Source: Bacteroidetes bacterium GWA2_40_15
GTDB lineage: Bacteria > Bacteroidota > Bacteroidia > Bacteroidales > VadinHA17
Direction of reading: 5' to 3'
Assembly (NCBI GenBank): GCA_001768195.1
Contig: MENI01000091.1
Span: 1-36,842 of the forward strand
DNA: 36,842 bases
Position 1 is the stretch's first letter, and each line of letters starts with the position of its first letter. The notes under the pieces are model-generated. The model was not told the origin of the DNA. It saw only the letters and a list, made by a program, of their open reading frames with translations, and did no database searches. This document shows, piece after piece, positions 1 through 7,714 of this stretch. Made by a program: the position numbers and the translations under genes.

Positions 1-465
1 AGCCTTGGAATAAAAACGCTTCACAAATGCCAGTAAAAGCCCTGAAAGAATAAAGGCAAGAATAAGATCCATCAGGAATCCATAAACTGCTTCAAATCCT
101 GTTCTCCCATGCTCGGGATTAAAAAATCTGAAAAATATGGCTTTATAAGGGGCATTCAGATGCTTTGTTCCGAAAATATCAGCCTCTATTGTTCCAAACA
201 GAATCAGCAGGAACCAGCCAAAGGCGAGACTCATATGCATATAACCCAGTCTGAAATTGGTTTTAAGAATTTTCCTGTGAATAAGGCTTTCCATAAATAT
301 CTCCCTGAGGCTCATGGCAAATGCATTTCCGAAGAAACCTCTCTGAAGCCTTAGTTTATCAGTCCGTGAGAGTTCCCGGAACCATATTACAGACCTCAAC
401 ACTACAAATATGAGTATGAAGTACAGCCCGATATTAAATGGTATTACAAACGGATCAAACTGCAT
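1..465 (-). CDS. Membrane Fe-S oxidoreductase (HdrE/NarI-like membrane domain), partial
   Basis: This reading frame is open from an ATG at 465 to the left window edge, so only the N-terminal 155 residues are seen. It has three hydrophobic segments (about residues 4-24, 76-95 and 131-149) and a GYMHMSLAFGW motif whose histidine is a plausible heme ligand. This is the pattern of the nitrate-reductase-gamma/HdrE-like membrane domain found at the N-terminus of larger Bacteroidota (Fe-S)-binding proteins. In that family the unseen C-terminal part carries 4Fe-4S and CCG (HdrD-like) domains; this is expected here, not observed. The start overlaps the end of the preceding hdrC2-like gene by 11 bp, so the two are almost certainly translationally coupled. 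Its likely role is to pass electrons between the soluble Hdr-like complex and menaquinone. Confidence 0.75.
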   Translation of the reverse strand, partial: MQFDPFVIPFNIGLYFILIFVVLRSVIWFRELSRTDKLRLQRGFFGNAFAMSLREIFMESLIHRKILKTNFRLGYMHMSLAFGWFLLILFGTIEADIFGTKHLNAPYKAIFFRFFNPEHGRTGFEAVYGFLMDLILAFILSGLLLAFVKRFYSKA

Positions 466-799
466 ATAGTTCAGCTTTTTGAAATGCCTGTTTCGCCAGT
501 GCTATAACATTCCGTGTATTGACACCCCGGGGGCAGACCAGAATGCATTTTCCGCAAAACATGCATTTTCTGATATTATTCCGGACCTGAGTGTTCTCCC
601 CTCTTTTAATAAGAATGTTTAGCTCCCGCAAACTGAACCTTGTAAAATTTCCTGTGGTACATGTTGCAGAACAGCATCCGCACTCTATGCATTTCAGAAA
701 AGATGGTTCTCCGGAAGCAATATAATCAGCAATACTCCTGTCATTTGAGTCGTAGTCAATCTGACGGATTTTTGATATTGTATATCCGAATTTTTCCAT
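455..799 (-). CDS. HdrC2-like 4Fe-4S ferredoxin subunit
   Basis: A 114-residue soluble protein with two complete 4Fe-4S binding motifs: C37-x2-C40-x2-C43-x3-C47 (with an additional C42) and C79-x2-C82-x2-C85-x3-C89-P. Length and motif spacing fit the small C subunit of heterodisulfide-reductase-like complexes, which wires electrons between the flavin subunit (A) and the CCG-domain subunit (B). It starts 1 bp after the stop of the hdrA-like gene and its end overlaps the membrane oxidoreductase gene, so it is an internal member of a five-gene operon. It has no signal peptide or membrane segment. A second, longer HdrC-like protein is encoded at the head of the same operon, so the two probably occupy different positions in the complex. 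Confidence 0.88.
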   Translation of the reverse strand: MEKFGYTISKIRQIDYDSNDRSIADYIASGEPSFLKCIECGCCSATCTTGNFTRFSLRELNILIKRGENTQVRNNIRKCMFCGKCILVCPRGVNTRNVIALAKQAFQKAELYAV

Positions 800-800
800 T

Positions 801-1829
801 TTAATCCAAGCCTGATTTAAGGTATTCAGTCACTTCTGCCACTGCTGCTCTTGAATGTGATATTGTCTCTGTAATATTCATAGGAGCAGTACAGGTTCCG
901 GCATAGAATACTCCTTCAATGTTGCTGACGTTTGCGCCAAAATGATGATCTTCAGGGGCAAAGTACCTGTTATCTCCGGTACGGAGACCTGCAAGTTCCG
1001 CAACTCTTCTGCCATCCTTTGACATTTCCATACCAGCCATAAGAACTAGCAGATCAAGTTCCATCTTAAGCGGTCTGCCTGCAAGTGTATCCTCCACTTT
1101 CACAACTATTCTGTGATTAATAGTCTCACCGGCTTCAGAAACTTTTCCCCTGATGAAACTGACACCCCATTTTTCCTGAGCTTCCCTGTAAAGTTCTTCG
1201 TAATGAGCCCCACCCATTCTCATGTCCATATAGAAACAGAAAACCTTTGATTCAGGAATATTCTCCTTTATTTCAATTGCCTGCTTTACAGCAGTCACAC
1301 AGCACAATTTGGAGCAGAAAAGATTCCCAACTTTCTCATCTCTTGATCCTACGCAGTGAACCATTCCAATCTTTTTCGGAACATTTCCATCTGCCATGGT
1401 TATCAAACCGTTACGAAACATTTTTTCGAGGTCGGCAGAGGAAATTACATTATCATAAATGCCATAGCCATACTCCTCTTTCCTGGCGCTGTTAAAAAGA
1501 TCAAAACCGGTAGCAACTATCACTGCATCAGCCTTAAGTTCTTTTCCATGGTTTGTGATCAGCCTAAAATGGTCACTGTTTCTGGAGAACTCTGTCAAAG
1601 TTGTGCCTGTTAATAGCTTAACTCTGTCATTTATCGAAATTCCGTCGAGATATTTTTTTACCTCCCCGCTGACCCTCCTGTCCGGAAAAAGCTTGAACCA
1701 GTTGTTGATATGTCCCCCGGTAGTTTCTTCTTTCTCCACAAGGCTGACATCAAATCCTGCCTTTGCCAGCCATCCGGCAGCTTCAAGCCCCGCTACTCCC
1801 CCCCCTATTACTACAACATGTTTACTCAT
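801..1829 (-). CDS. HdrA-like FAD/Fe-S oxidoreductase (short form)
   Basis: A 342-residue flavoprotein. The N-terminus has a Rossmann FAD-binding motif (GGGVAGLEAAG, residues 9-19) with the acidic/glycine follow-up VEKEETTGG (31-39) and an ATG motif (VATGFD, 105-110). The Hdr-type cysteine cluster is C159, C172, C176 and C177 in a CVGSRD...CSKLCC context, which binds a 4Fe-4S cluster in HdrA proteins. It lacks the extra N-terminal and C-terminal ferredoxin domains of methanogen HdrA (about 650 residues), so it is the compact form, similar in size to sHdrA of sulfur oxidisers. Its ATG overlaps the hdrB stop by 4 bp (ATGA). It is probably the flavin electron hub of the complex. Whether it bifurcates electrons cannot be told from sequence. 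Confidence 0.88.
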   Translation of the reverse strand: MSKHVVVIGGGVAGLEAAGWLAKAGFDVSLVEKEETTGGHINNWFKLFPDRRVSGEVKKYLDGISINDRVKLLTGTTLTEFSRNSDHFRLITNHGKELKADAVIVATGFDLFNSARKEEYGYGIYDNVISSADLEKMFRNGLITMADGNVPKKIGMVHCVGSRDEKVGNLFCSKLCCVTAVKQAIEIKENIPESKVFCFYMDMRMGGAHYEELYREAQEKWGVSFIRGKVSEAGETINHRIVVKVEDTLAGRPLKMELDLLVLMAGMEMSKDGRRVAELAGLRTGDNRYFAPEDHHFGANVSNIEGVFYAGTCTAPMNITETISHSRAAVAEVTEYLKSGLD

Positions 1830-2896
1830 CGTGTTCGAACATTTACTAGATCAGGACTGATTTGATTACTTTTTCTTATATCAAGTCGGTACTTATCGTC
1901 GGGATCATATTCAATCCCCATTTTCTGAAGGACCGGCTCACAGTCGGTCTGATGCATCTGAAGCCCAAGATCCCATGGATCGAAGCCAAGTACAAGACCT
2001 GCTACCTCCTCGTATGTAAAAACAGGGATTCCTTCGTTGTTCTTTCCATATCTTTTACCCTCCATCTCATTAATTACGTATTGCCATCTGTCGAGGAACA
2101 TGGGGCAACCCGGGCAGTTGGTTATTATCATATCGGGTTTGAATGGTTTCATTGATTCAAATTTTTCTTTGGAACAGGCTACAGAAAATCCCCTGTTGGC
2201 CTGAACGAGATATTGCCTGAATCCAAAACCGCAGCAATGACGCCTTTCAGGATAATCAATAACCTCACCTCCCCACTCTTCAACCATACCTGCCAGAACA
2301 TAAGGATACTCTGCACCACCAACTCCTTTTGATGGAAACATTTTTGCATAATGGCAGCCGATGTGGTCTACGACCTTTAGTGGTTCACCTGTATTCTTAT
2401 TGACAAGTTTATACTTTGCCTTTGCAGCAATCTCTTTTCTGAATTTGTAAATCACATCACTTGCATGAGCAAGATTCTCAGGCACTTCAAACTCCCGACC
2501 GGTTGCTTTTTTCAGTTGAAGTCTGGTACGTTCCTCAACATCCGGAAAATGGTGCCAGATCTCAATTATTTCTGTGTAAAGACCGAATGATGTTATGCAT
2601 GACGGTACATAGTTCTTATATCCGGCTTCAGTCATAAGTGCGAACTGGCGAGCCACCACTGTCATAGCTGTATCTACAGGAACAACATCCCCATGATATC
2701 CTATTCCTGAGCAGGTGGTATGGCAAGGATGTTCATATACATCTTTCCAAAGCACTTCTCTCATAATCCTCAGGAAAGCTACCTCCGAACCCGGAAAGAA
2801 ATTCTGCCTTATACAGCTTCGCACATAGAAATACTTATCATTTGCTATTTCTTTCTGGTATTCGCTCCAGATTGCCTTCTTGCCTTCCTGCTTCAT
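1826..2896 (-). CDS. HdrB-like CCG-domain subunit
   Basis: A 356-residue soluble protein with two cysteine-rich (CCG) regions. The C-terminal one is canonical: C181, the pair C221-C222 and C261-x2-C264, the ligand set of the non-cubane 4Fe-4S clusters that act on disulfides in HdrB. The N-terminal one is divergent: C28, then C58 and C62 instead of an adjacent CC pair, then a single C100 without its CxxC partner. In the HdrB family this subunit is the disulfide- or persulfide-handling site. The gene lies 13 bp after hdrC1 and overlaps hdrA by 4 bp. The substrate is unknown: Bacteroidota do not use the CoM-CoB heterodisulfide, so the name describes the fold, not the reaction. Confidence 0.87.
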   Translation of the reverse strand: MKQEGKKAIWSEYQKEIANDKYFYVRSCIRQNFFPGSEVAFLRIMREVLWKDVYEHPCHTTCSGIGYHGDVVPVDTAMTVVARQFALMTEAGYKNYVPSCITSFGLYTEIIEIWHHFPDVEERTRLQLKKATGREFEVPENLAHASDVIYKFRKEIAAKAKYKLVNKNTGEPLKVVDHIGCHYAKMFPSKGVGGAEYPYVLAGMVEEWGGEVIDYPERRHCCGFGFRQYLVQANRGFSVACSKEKFESMKPFKPDMIITNCPGCPMFLDRWQYVINEMEGKRYGKNNEGIPVFTYEEVAGLVLGFDPWDLGLQMHQTDCEPVLQKMGIEYDPDDKYRLDIRKSNQISPDLVNVRTR

Positions 2897-2909
2897 AACT
2901 CAGAATATG

Positions 2910-3617
2910 TTACCGTGTATGTGTTCCATTATTGGTCTTGTAAATGTGCCTGAAGTACTCATTGTCAATACCTTCACCAAGATCAAGATCCATCTCTCTG
3001 GCTTTTTTTCTGGAGGCTGCTTCTATTTTTTCGTATCTTTTTAAACCTCCTGTGACCTCAAATATTTTCCTGAGTTCATCAAGAGTCTCATCAGGAATTT
3101 TTCTCAGAATGCCGGGTCCGTCTCCCTTATAGTTCCCTCCCATACGCTCAAGAAGTTCTGCTTTATTATCCTGTACCCATTCCCAGACAGGTCCCTGTTC
3201 GGGATGCATGGCAACGCTTATACCATCAAGATAAACACAATAACCAGTGCTCAGTATCCATTCGCCAATGGTCCTTTTTATTGCAAGTTGCTGCCTGCCT
3301 TTTTCTGATTCAACGAAGTATCCCATATCCTGTGACAAGCCCCTTAGAGCCATTATGACCAGACCGGGCGCATTGCCTCGCGGACAACGGGTCTTGCATG
3401 ACATGCACTCACCACAATACCAGATTGAATCGGATTTAAGAAGTTCTATTATCTCATCGTTATCTCTTGACTGAACAAGATCAACTATCTTTCTGGGATC
3501 AAAGTTGTAAAATTCTGCAGCGGGGCATATTGCGGTGCAAACCCCGCAGTTCATGCAAGCTTTCAGTCCCTCCTCAAAACGGACATCCCTCAACAAAATA
3601 TCATAAAGATTTTCCAT
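2910..3617 (-). CDS. HdrC1-like 4Fe-4S protein, first gene of the hdr-like operon
   Basis: A 235-residue protein with two 4Fe-4S motifs near the N-terminus, C21-x2-C24-x2-C27-x3-C31-P and C68-x2-C71-x2-C74-x3-C78-P. A roughly 150-residue C-terminal helical part without cysteine motifs follows. This arrangement is that of HdrC/QmoC-type ferredoxin subunits with an extended tail. It is the first gene of the operon; a predicted -7 box and a 16-bp palindrome lie in the 40 bp upstream. No signal peptide or membrane segment is visible, so it should act in the cytoplasm with the A and B subunits. Confidence 0.86.
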   Translation of the reverse strand: MENLYDILLRDVRFEEGLKACMNCGVCTAICPAAEFYNFDPRKIVDLVQSRDNDEIIELLKSDSIWYCGECMSCKTRCPRGNAPGLVIMALRGLSQDMGYFVESEKGRQQLAIKRTIGEWILSTGYCVYLDGISVAMHPEQGPVWEWVQDNKAELLERMGGNYKGDGPGILRKIPDETLDELRKIFEVTGGLKRYEKIEAASRKKAREMDLDLGEGIDNEYFRHIYKTNNGTHTR

Positions 3618-3635
3618 CAGCCTGAATTACTGCAC

Positions 3636-3659
3636 TGTTAAACGATTAACACAAAATTA
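3636..3659 (-). promoter_or_regulatory. hdr operon promoter (-7 box) with adjoining 16-bp palindrome
   Basis: Read on the minus strand, 3659-3652 is TAATTTTG, matching the Bacteroidota -7 consensus TAnnTTTG. It lies 34 bp before the hdrC1 ATG. Directly abutting it at 3636-3651 is TGTTAAACGATTAACA, a perfect 6-bp inverted repeat around a 4-bp centre, which would overlap the transcription start. That position is typical of a repressor operator. No clear -33 element was found, so the promoter call is moderate. Confidence 0.45.
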
Positions 3660-3733
3660 AACTATAGAAGCACAGGGAGAAACAGGCTTAAAGCCTATTT
3701 ACGGAGGGGTATTTATACGTATGAAGACAGGTG

Positions 3734-3773
3734 GAAGGCGAAAGGCGGAAGGCGGAAGAGGTGAGAGTGAGAG
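3734..3773. repeat. Tandem heptamer array followed by hexamer repeats
   Basis: Four consecutive 7-bp units (GAAGGCG, AAAGGCG, GAAGGCG, GAAGAGG) occupy 3734-3761, followed by two TGAGAG hexamers at 3762-3773. The array lies between the hdr operon promoter and a broken glutathione peroxidase gene, and contains no reading frame worth keeping. It is purine-rich on the plus strand. Two other heptamer arrays occur in this window (9180-9207 and 14889-14902). Confidence 0.8.
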
Positions 3774-3784
3774 TGGAGAGGATG

Positions 3785-4027
3785 TTAAGCCATACCAAGA
3801 AGCTTTTCAATATCACCGGAAATATCTTCAGGTTTAAAAGAGGGGGCATATCTTTTTACAGGTACTCCTTTAGAATCGATAAGAAACTTAGTAAAATTCC
3901 ATTTTATTCGTTTCAGCAGAAATCCGTGAAGTTCAGACTTAAGATATTTTAATATAGGATGGGCATTCGCCCCGTTTACATCGATCTTTGAAAACATGGG
4001 GAAGGTGACTCCATAATTGATGTCACA
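3785..4027 (-). pseudogene. Glutathione peroxidase C-terminal remnant
   Basis: The frame from 4027 down to the stop at 3785 encodes the C-terminal half of a glutathione peroxidase: a Cys-x3-YGVTFP segment, KIDVNG, a WNFTKFLID block and the RYAP ending. It aligns with residues from about C104 onward of the intact paralogue at 21072-21617. The N-terminal half with the peroxidatic cysteine is absent. Upstream of 4027 the frame no longer resembles the family, and the same DNA is coding in another frame for the end of the neighbouring membrane protein. The simplest reading is a deletion that joined the 3' end of that gene to the middle of a peroxidase gene. An internal ATG at 3997 gives a 70-residue frame, but the product would be catalytically dead. 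Confidence 0.85.
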
Positions 4028-4863
4028 CAGCCATAGCGCCAGGCTCTGAGCATTATCCGTATAATGAACAGAACCTGGGAACCGATAAACAATAAAAACA
4101 CACCTCCTCCGGTTGACGGCTTCAGAGAAAGGAGCTTTGACATGACCAGGGCACCAAACCCGGATTGTACAACCATAACTATCACCATCAGGGGATATGA
4201 TTTAAGAAAGGTACCGAATGTTGTGCTGAAACCAATCCCGATTGCTTTAAATGGCTTCTTTTCGTTATTGGCAACCTGCCATGCCCGCGCAAAATCGGCA
4301 ACCAGAATCAAAATAGGCAGTAAAAGAGCCACAACTATAAGCGCTATCCGGATTACTTTTCCTGTTGCTCCGGGTGCAGATGTTCCTGATCCGGCTGCTG
4401 ATACTATGGCAAAAGAGATACCCCCGACAATTGAAGCAGTTAATAGTATCATCACGGCTGTTAATATTGTAATTAAGATAAAGGACCAGAAATTGGCAGC
4501 GCCTCCTGCAAAAAACAGAGCTAAAGAAGGTTTGCTGTTTTTATTTCCAAGAATTGAAAACAGACCACCGGTGAGAAATGCATTCATTATAAATCCCAGA
4601 AAGAATACCAGCAAAAAACCTGATGTGATTGCAGGAATCAATGAAGCCAGCCCCTTACTCATATCCGTTATTACATCAGCATTTATCGAATCATAAAGGA
4701 GTTCGGTAATCATGCTTGAACCAATAAGGCTTTTGAGACCTGATTTCAGTGGGAAAGCAATCAGGCTTACAAGTGAAAATATCAGGATCCAGATGACCAG
4801 AACTCCCTTCCATGCCTTCAGTGAACGGACAGCACCTGACTTTAAGTGAGTTAATATATTCAT
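3976..4863 (-). CDS. Multi-pass membrane protein, unknown function, altered C-terminus
   Basis: A 295-residue protein with about six hydrophobic segments (around residues 20-40, 78-100, 115-150, 170-190, 220-240 and 250-272) and no recognised catalytic motif. It starts 11 bp after the stop of the M1 peptidase gene and is probably co-transcribed with it. The last 15 or so residues (after the RAWRYG block) are read from DNA that encodes the glutathione peroxidase remnant in another frame. The original C-terminus has therefore probably been replaced by an out-of-frame tail at a deletion junction near 4020-4035. Most of the membrane domain is intact, so the protein may still function. I do not recognise the family with confidence. 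Confidence 0.7.
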   Translation of the reverse strand: MNILTHLKSGAVRSLKAWKGVLVIWILIFSLVSLIAFPLKSGLKSLIGSSMITELLYDSINADVITDMSKGLASLIPAITSGFLLVFFLGFIMNAFLTGGLFSILGNKNSKPSLALFFAGGAANFWSFILITILTAVMILLTASIVGGISFAIVSAAGSGTSAPGATGKVIRIALIVVALLLPILILVADFARAWQVANNEKKPFKAIGIGFSTTFGTFLKSYPLMVIVMVVQSGFGALVMSKLLSLKPSTGGGVFLLFIGSQVLFIIRIMLRAWRYGCVTSIMESPSPCFQRSM

Positions 4864-4874
4864 ATATTGCTTAT

Positions 4875-6854
4875 TTACAATGAAATAAAATTAATGAAAT
4901 ACTGCATGAAAATGATAAACTTATTTGTGTACCGTCTTATTGGCACCCTGTCAGGATTATCTGTCATGGAATTATTGACAAAATTTGCATCCATCCTTAT
5001 TTTGTACTCAGGATCTATCTGAACCCATTCGATCTGCCTTGTACCTGTATAAGTAAAGTCCTTGAAACGTTCCTTCCCGTCCCATCTTTCCATTATACTG
5101 TCACCATTATCAAAATGCACCAGAACATCTACAGGCAGAACAATATCTCCCGGGCGGCTGAGTTCCACTGTTGATTTGTAAATTGTGTCATCTTTTGTAA
5201 CAGCTGCTACAAAACGATGCGAGTCAGCTTCGGAAATGATTCCCTTAAAATCGCGGATCTTTGAATTGTAGTAACGGTTAACTTTAAAATCAACCAAACC
5301 GGTTCCAAAGAGAGTCTGGTCAAAGAACCAGTTCATATCAGGTCCGAATTTATCTCCATGTATTTTTGTAACAACTTCATTTACAACATTTATGAAATCT
5401 TTCCCTGACGGGTGTCTGAAAGCCCATCGTCTGTAATACTCCCTGAATACTTCATTTGTAGTCTCCTCTCCTATTATGCCCATGAGAGTATAGAGGATAG
5501 TGGCTGCTTTATTATATGACATCATGCTGTAGGTACCCTGTGGATAATTCCAGGAATATTCACGGTTTGTTATCAGTTGTCTGTTAGGCGAGCCAAGGTA
5601 AGATGTCCTCGACATTGATTTATCAGCTATTTTAAGCAGAGGATGATCAATTAAACCTGAGTTTTCGCCCCAGTAATGGTCCATTATCCTCTCCTCCCAA
5701 AACGAGTTAACCCCTTCATCGAGCCAGGGCTCTTCAAATTCATTGCTGGCCAGTATGCCCATGAAATATGCATGCCCGAACTCATGTACTGTAACCATTT
5801 CAGGTAAATGAATAAATCCAGGTAACTTATCAGCAGAGGCAGATGTAAAAAGAGTTGTGTACTCCATGCCTCCTGCAAAAGAGCCTTTGGTTGGAGGATC
5901 AACGAAGGTAAGATGCGGCCAGGGAAACGGTCCAACATTCTTAGTTAAATATTCGAGAGCATTCTTTACCGCCAGGAATTGCCTTTCAACCTGTTCTTCC
6001 CTGATATGAGGCAAAAGCAGGGTAATTTTTACATGGTTCCACTCATCTGTAAAAACAGCATAACCGGGCCAGGTAGTCCATGCAAAATCAACAATATCTT
6101 CAGCCCTGTATGTAAGTGTTTTGTTTTTCCCATCAGCATCCGTTACCTCATTTATCAACATTCCGCCTGATCCTGTTACGTAGTCCACCGGAACTGTGAT
6201 CTTAACATCATAAACACTGTGATTTGAGTAGAACTCCGAATTTCTGTGGAACTGATGGCAATTCCATCCGCCATTAACAGCATAACGCATCCCGGCCGGT
6301 TCGTATACACCAAACTTAGGGAACCACTGAGCTACAAAAAAATAGTCATCTGCAAATCCTGTCCTGAATGATCCCTGAGGCAGTTTGGTCTCAAACTGAA
6401 CTACGATAAAAACCGTATCACCCGGTTTTGTTGATTTCTCAGTAACTATTTTAATAACTGTCTGATCATCAGGATTATTATCGTCAGGGCTTATAAATGT
6501 CATATGTCCAAGCAGGTCGTTTCCCTTTCCATCTTCAAAACTTTTAATATCTATCCAGCCAAAATCTATCTTCTTATCGGCAAGATTCAGGCCGACACCC
6601 TTATTGAATGTAGACTTATTGTTTTTAAAAGCATTCATATACATATGAAGCTGTATATCTGGAACGATATCGGTTGATTTGTTAACCCAGTAAGCCTCCA
6701 TTTTTCCGGTAACTGTTTTTGCTTCCGGATCGAGTTTCGCATCGATCCTGTAATATGTCTGTCTGGAGCTAAGAGGCTCTTTATTTATAATCTGCGATAG
6801 TACAGATTGCATTAATATAAGGCAGATAATTGATAATGACACTGTTCTTTTCAT
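4875..6854 (-). CDS. Secreted M1 family metallopeptidase
   Basis: A 659-residue protein with a signal peptide (first about 20 residues, ending in VLSQ). It is a gluzincin of the M1 aminopeptidase family: GGMEYTT (328-334) matches the GxMEN exopeptidase motif, H357-E358-x2-H361 is the zinc site, and E380 in WLDEG, 19 residues after the second His, is the third ligand. The N-terminal roughly 280 residues form the beta-rich domain usual for M1 enzymes. It should hydrolyse peptides in the periplasm or at the outer surface. A hydrophobic C-terminal stretch (FIIFMQYFINFISL) could tether it, which is unusual for this family. A gene for a membrane protein follows 11 bp later in the same direction. 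Confidence 0.9.
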   Translation of the reverse strand: MKRTVSLSIICLILMQSVLSQIINKEPLSSRQTYYRIDAKLDPEAKTVTGKMEAYWVNKSTDIVPDIQLHMYMNAFKNNKSTFNKGVGLNLADKKIDFGWIDIKSFEDGKGNDLLGHMTFISPDDNNPDDQTVIKIVTEKSTKPGDTVFIVVQFETKLPQGSFRTGFADDYFFVAQWFPKFGVYEPAGMRYAVNGGWNCHQFHRNSEFYSNHSVYDVKITVPVDYVTGSGGMLINEVTDADGKNKTLTYRAEDIVDFAWTTWPGYAVFTDEWNHVKITLLLPHIREEQVERQFLAVKNALEYLTKNVGPFPWPHLTFVDPPTKGSFAGGMEYTTLFTSASADKLPGFIHLPEMVTVHEFGHAYFMGILASNEFEEPWLDEGVNSFWEERIMDHYWGENSGLIDHPLLKIADKSMSRTSYLGSPNRQLITNREYSWNYPQGTYSMMSYNKAATILYTLMGIIGEETTNEVFREYYRRWAFRHPSGKDFINVVNEVVTKIHGDKFGPDMNWFFDQTLFGTGLVDFKVNRYYNSKIRDFKGIISEADSHRFVAAVTKDDTIYKSTVELSRPGDIVLPVDVLVHFDNGDSIMERWDGKERFKDFTYTGTRQIEWVQIDPEYKIRMDANFVNNSMTDNPDRVPIRRYTNKFIIFMQYFINFISL

Positions 6855-6966
6855 CTCAGAATATTTTAGATGAAATTAATTAAAAATTGTTAATAACACC
6901 TGATCTTTACAAACTGATTAGTGACCATATATTTAATATACAAAAAATTATGTCCAGTCTTTTTTT

Positions 6967-7668
6967 CTAACCAAGCCTGCTTATTTTTTCAAGCTTTCTT
7001 ATATCTTTTATTTTAATTTTCTTACCTGATATGCTTATAATTCCCTCATTATTGAATTTTGAAAGGACCCTTCCTGTGCTTTCTCTTGAAGTTCCTACCA
7101 TTTCTGCAATTTCCAGCCGTGTTAACGGAATCTGAAAGTTACTGGATGAAAATACAACCCGTGAAAAGTATAGTAACATTTCAGCTATCCTTCCAAAAGT
7201 CTTTTTGTTACTAAGATTTATGAACCTGTGAAAATTATTAAGACTCTCCCTGCTTACTGAAGAAAGTATTTCAAAAGCAAAGTTCCCGTTGCTCTTAATC
7301 ATATCTGTAAATACCTCTATCCCGATATAGCATACCTTGAGATCTGTGAGAGCTGAATATAAAAAATGATTTATCTTATCTCCGAATAAGGAGGCAAATC
7401 CAAGATATGTATGCGGTAGTATTATCTGTAAAATCTGTTCTTTACCATCCTTGCTTATAATATATTCTTTAACAAAGCCCGATCTGAGATAAATTATATG
7501 AGATATTGGAGATCCTGAATTAAGAATATTCGTATGCTTCCTGATATCACTAATATACCTGTGATTATTAATCAGGTTAAGTTCTTCCATACCCAATTTC
7601 TCTGTTGCACAGGACTTATCACGGCATGTCTGACATTTATACCTGGAAAGATCTGACTCTCTGATCAT
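6967..7668 (-). CDS. Crp/Fnr-family regulator with FNR-like cysteine set
   Basis: A 233-residue transcription regulator with an N-terminal cyclic-nucleotide-binding-like barrel and a C-terminal winged helix. The cysteines C12, C15 and C20 at the N-terminus plus C113 in the barrel match in number and placement the four 4Fe-4S ligands of FNR (20, 23, 29 and 122 in E. coli). An oxygen- or NO-sensitive cluster is therefore likely. The recognition helix reads TSRESTGRVLSKF, with the R-E-x-x-x-R arrangement of CRP, which contacts TGTGA half-sites. Two such sites lie in its own promoter region (7715-7752). It is divergent from the sqr-tusE-dsrE2 genes and lies between them and the M1 peptidase, so it is a candidate redox regulator of the sulfur genes and of itself. 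Confidence 0.88.
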   Translation of the reverse strand: MIRESDLSRYKCQTCRDKSCATEKLGMEELNLINNHRYISDIRKHTNILNSGSPISHIIYLRSGFVKEYIISKDGKEQILQIILPHTYLGFASLFGDKINHFLYSALTDLKVCYIGIEVFTDMIKSNGNFAFEILSSVSRESLNNFHRFINLSNKKTFGRIAEMLLYFSRVVFSSSNFQIPLTRLEIAEMVGTSRESTGRVLSKFNNEGIISISGKKIKIKDIRKLEKISRLG

Positions 7669-7685
7669 GCTTTTTATTATGGTTG

Positions 7686-7693
7686 CAAAGATA
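7686..7693 (-). promoter_or_regulatory. -7 box of the Fnr-type regulator gene
   Basis: On the minus strand this reads TATCTTTG, a match to TAnnTTTG, placed 18 bp before the regulator's ATG. No -33 element sits at the usual 19-21 bp spacing. Counting from an assumed start near 7680, the perfect TGTGA palindrome is centred near -42, a class II activator position. Confidence 0.5.
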
Positions 7694-7714
7694 GAAATAA
7701 GCAGCCCAAAATTC

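Noticed and set aside
3734-3773. Tandem repeats considered as a CRISPR array
   Set aside because: Units are 7 bp and directly abutting, with no spacers and no cas genes in the window.
4064-4696. A 210-codon plus-strand frame
   Set aside because: It lies antisense within the membrane protein gene, has a low-complexity composition and resembles no family; the minus-strand frame has clear transmembrane segments.
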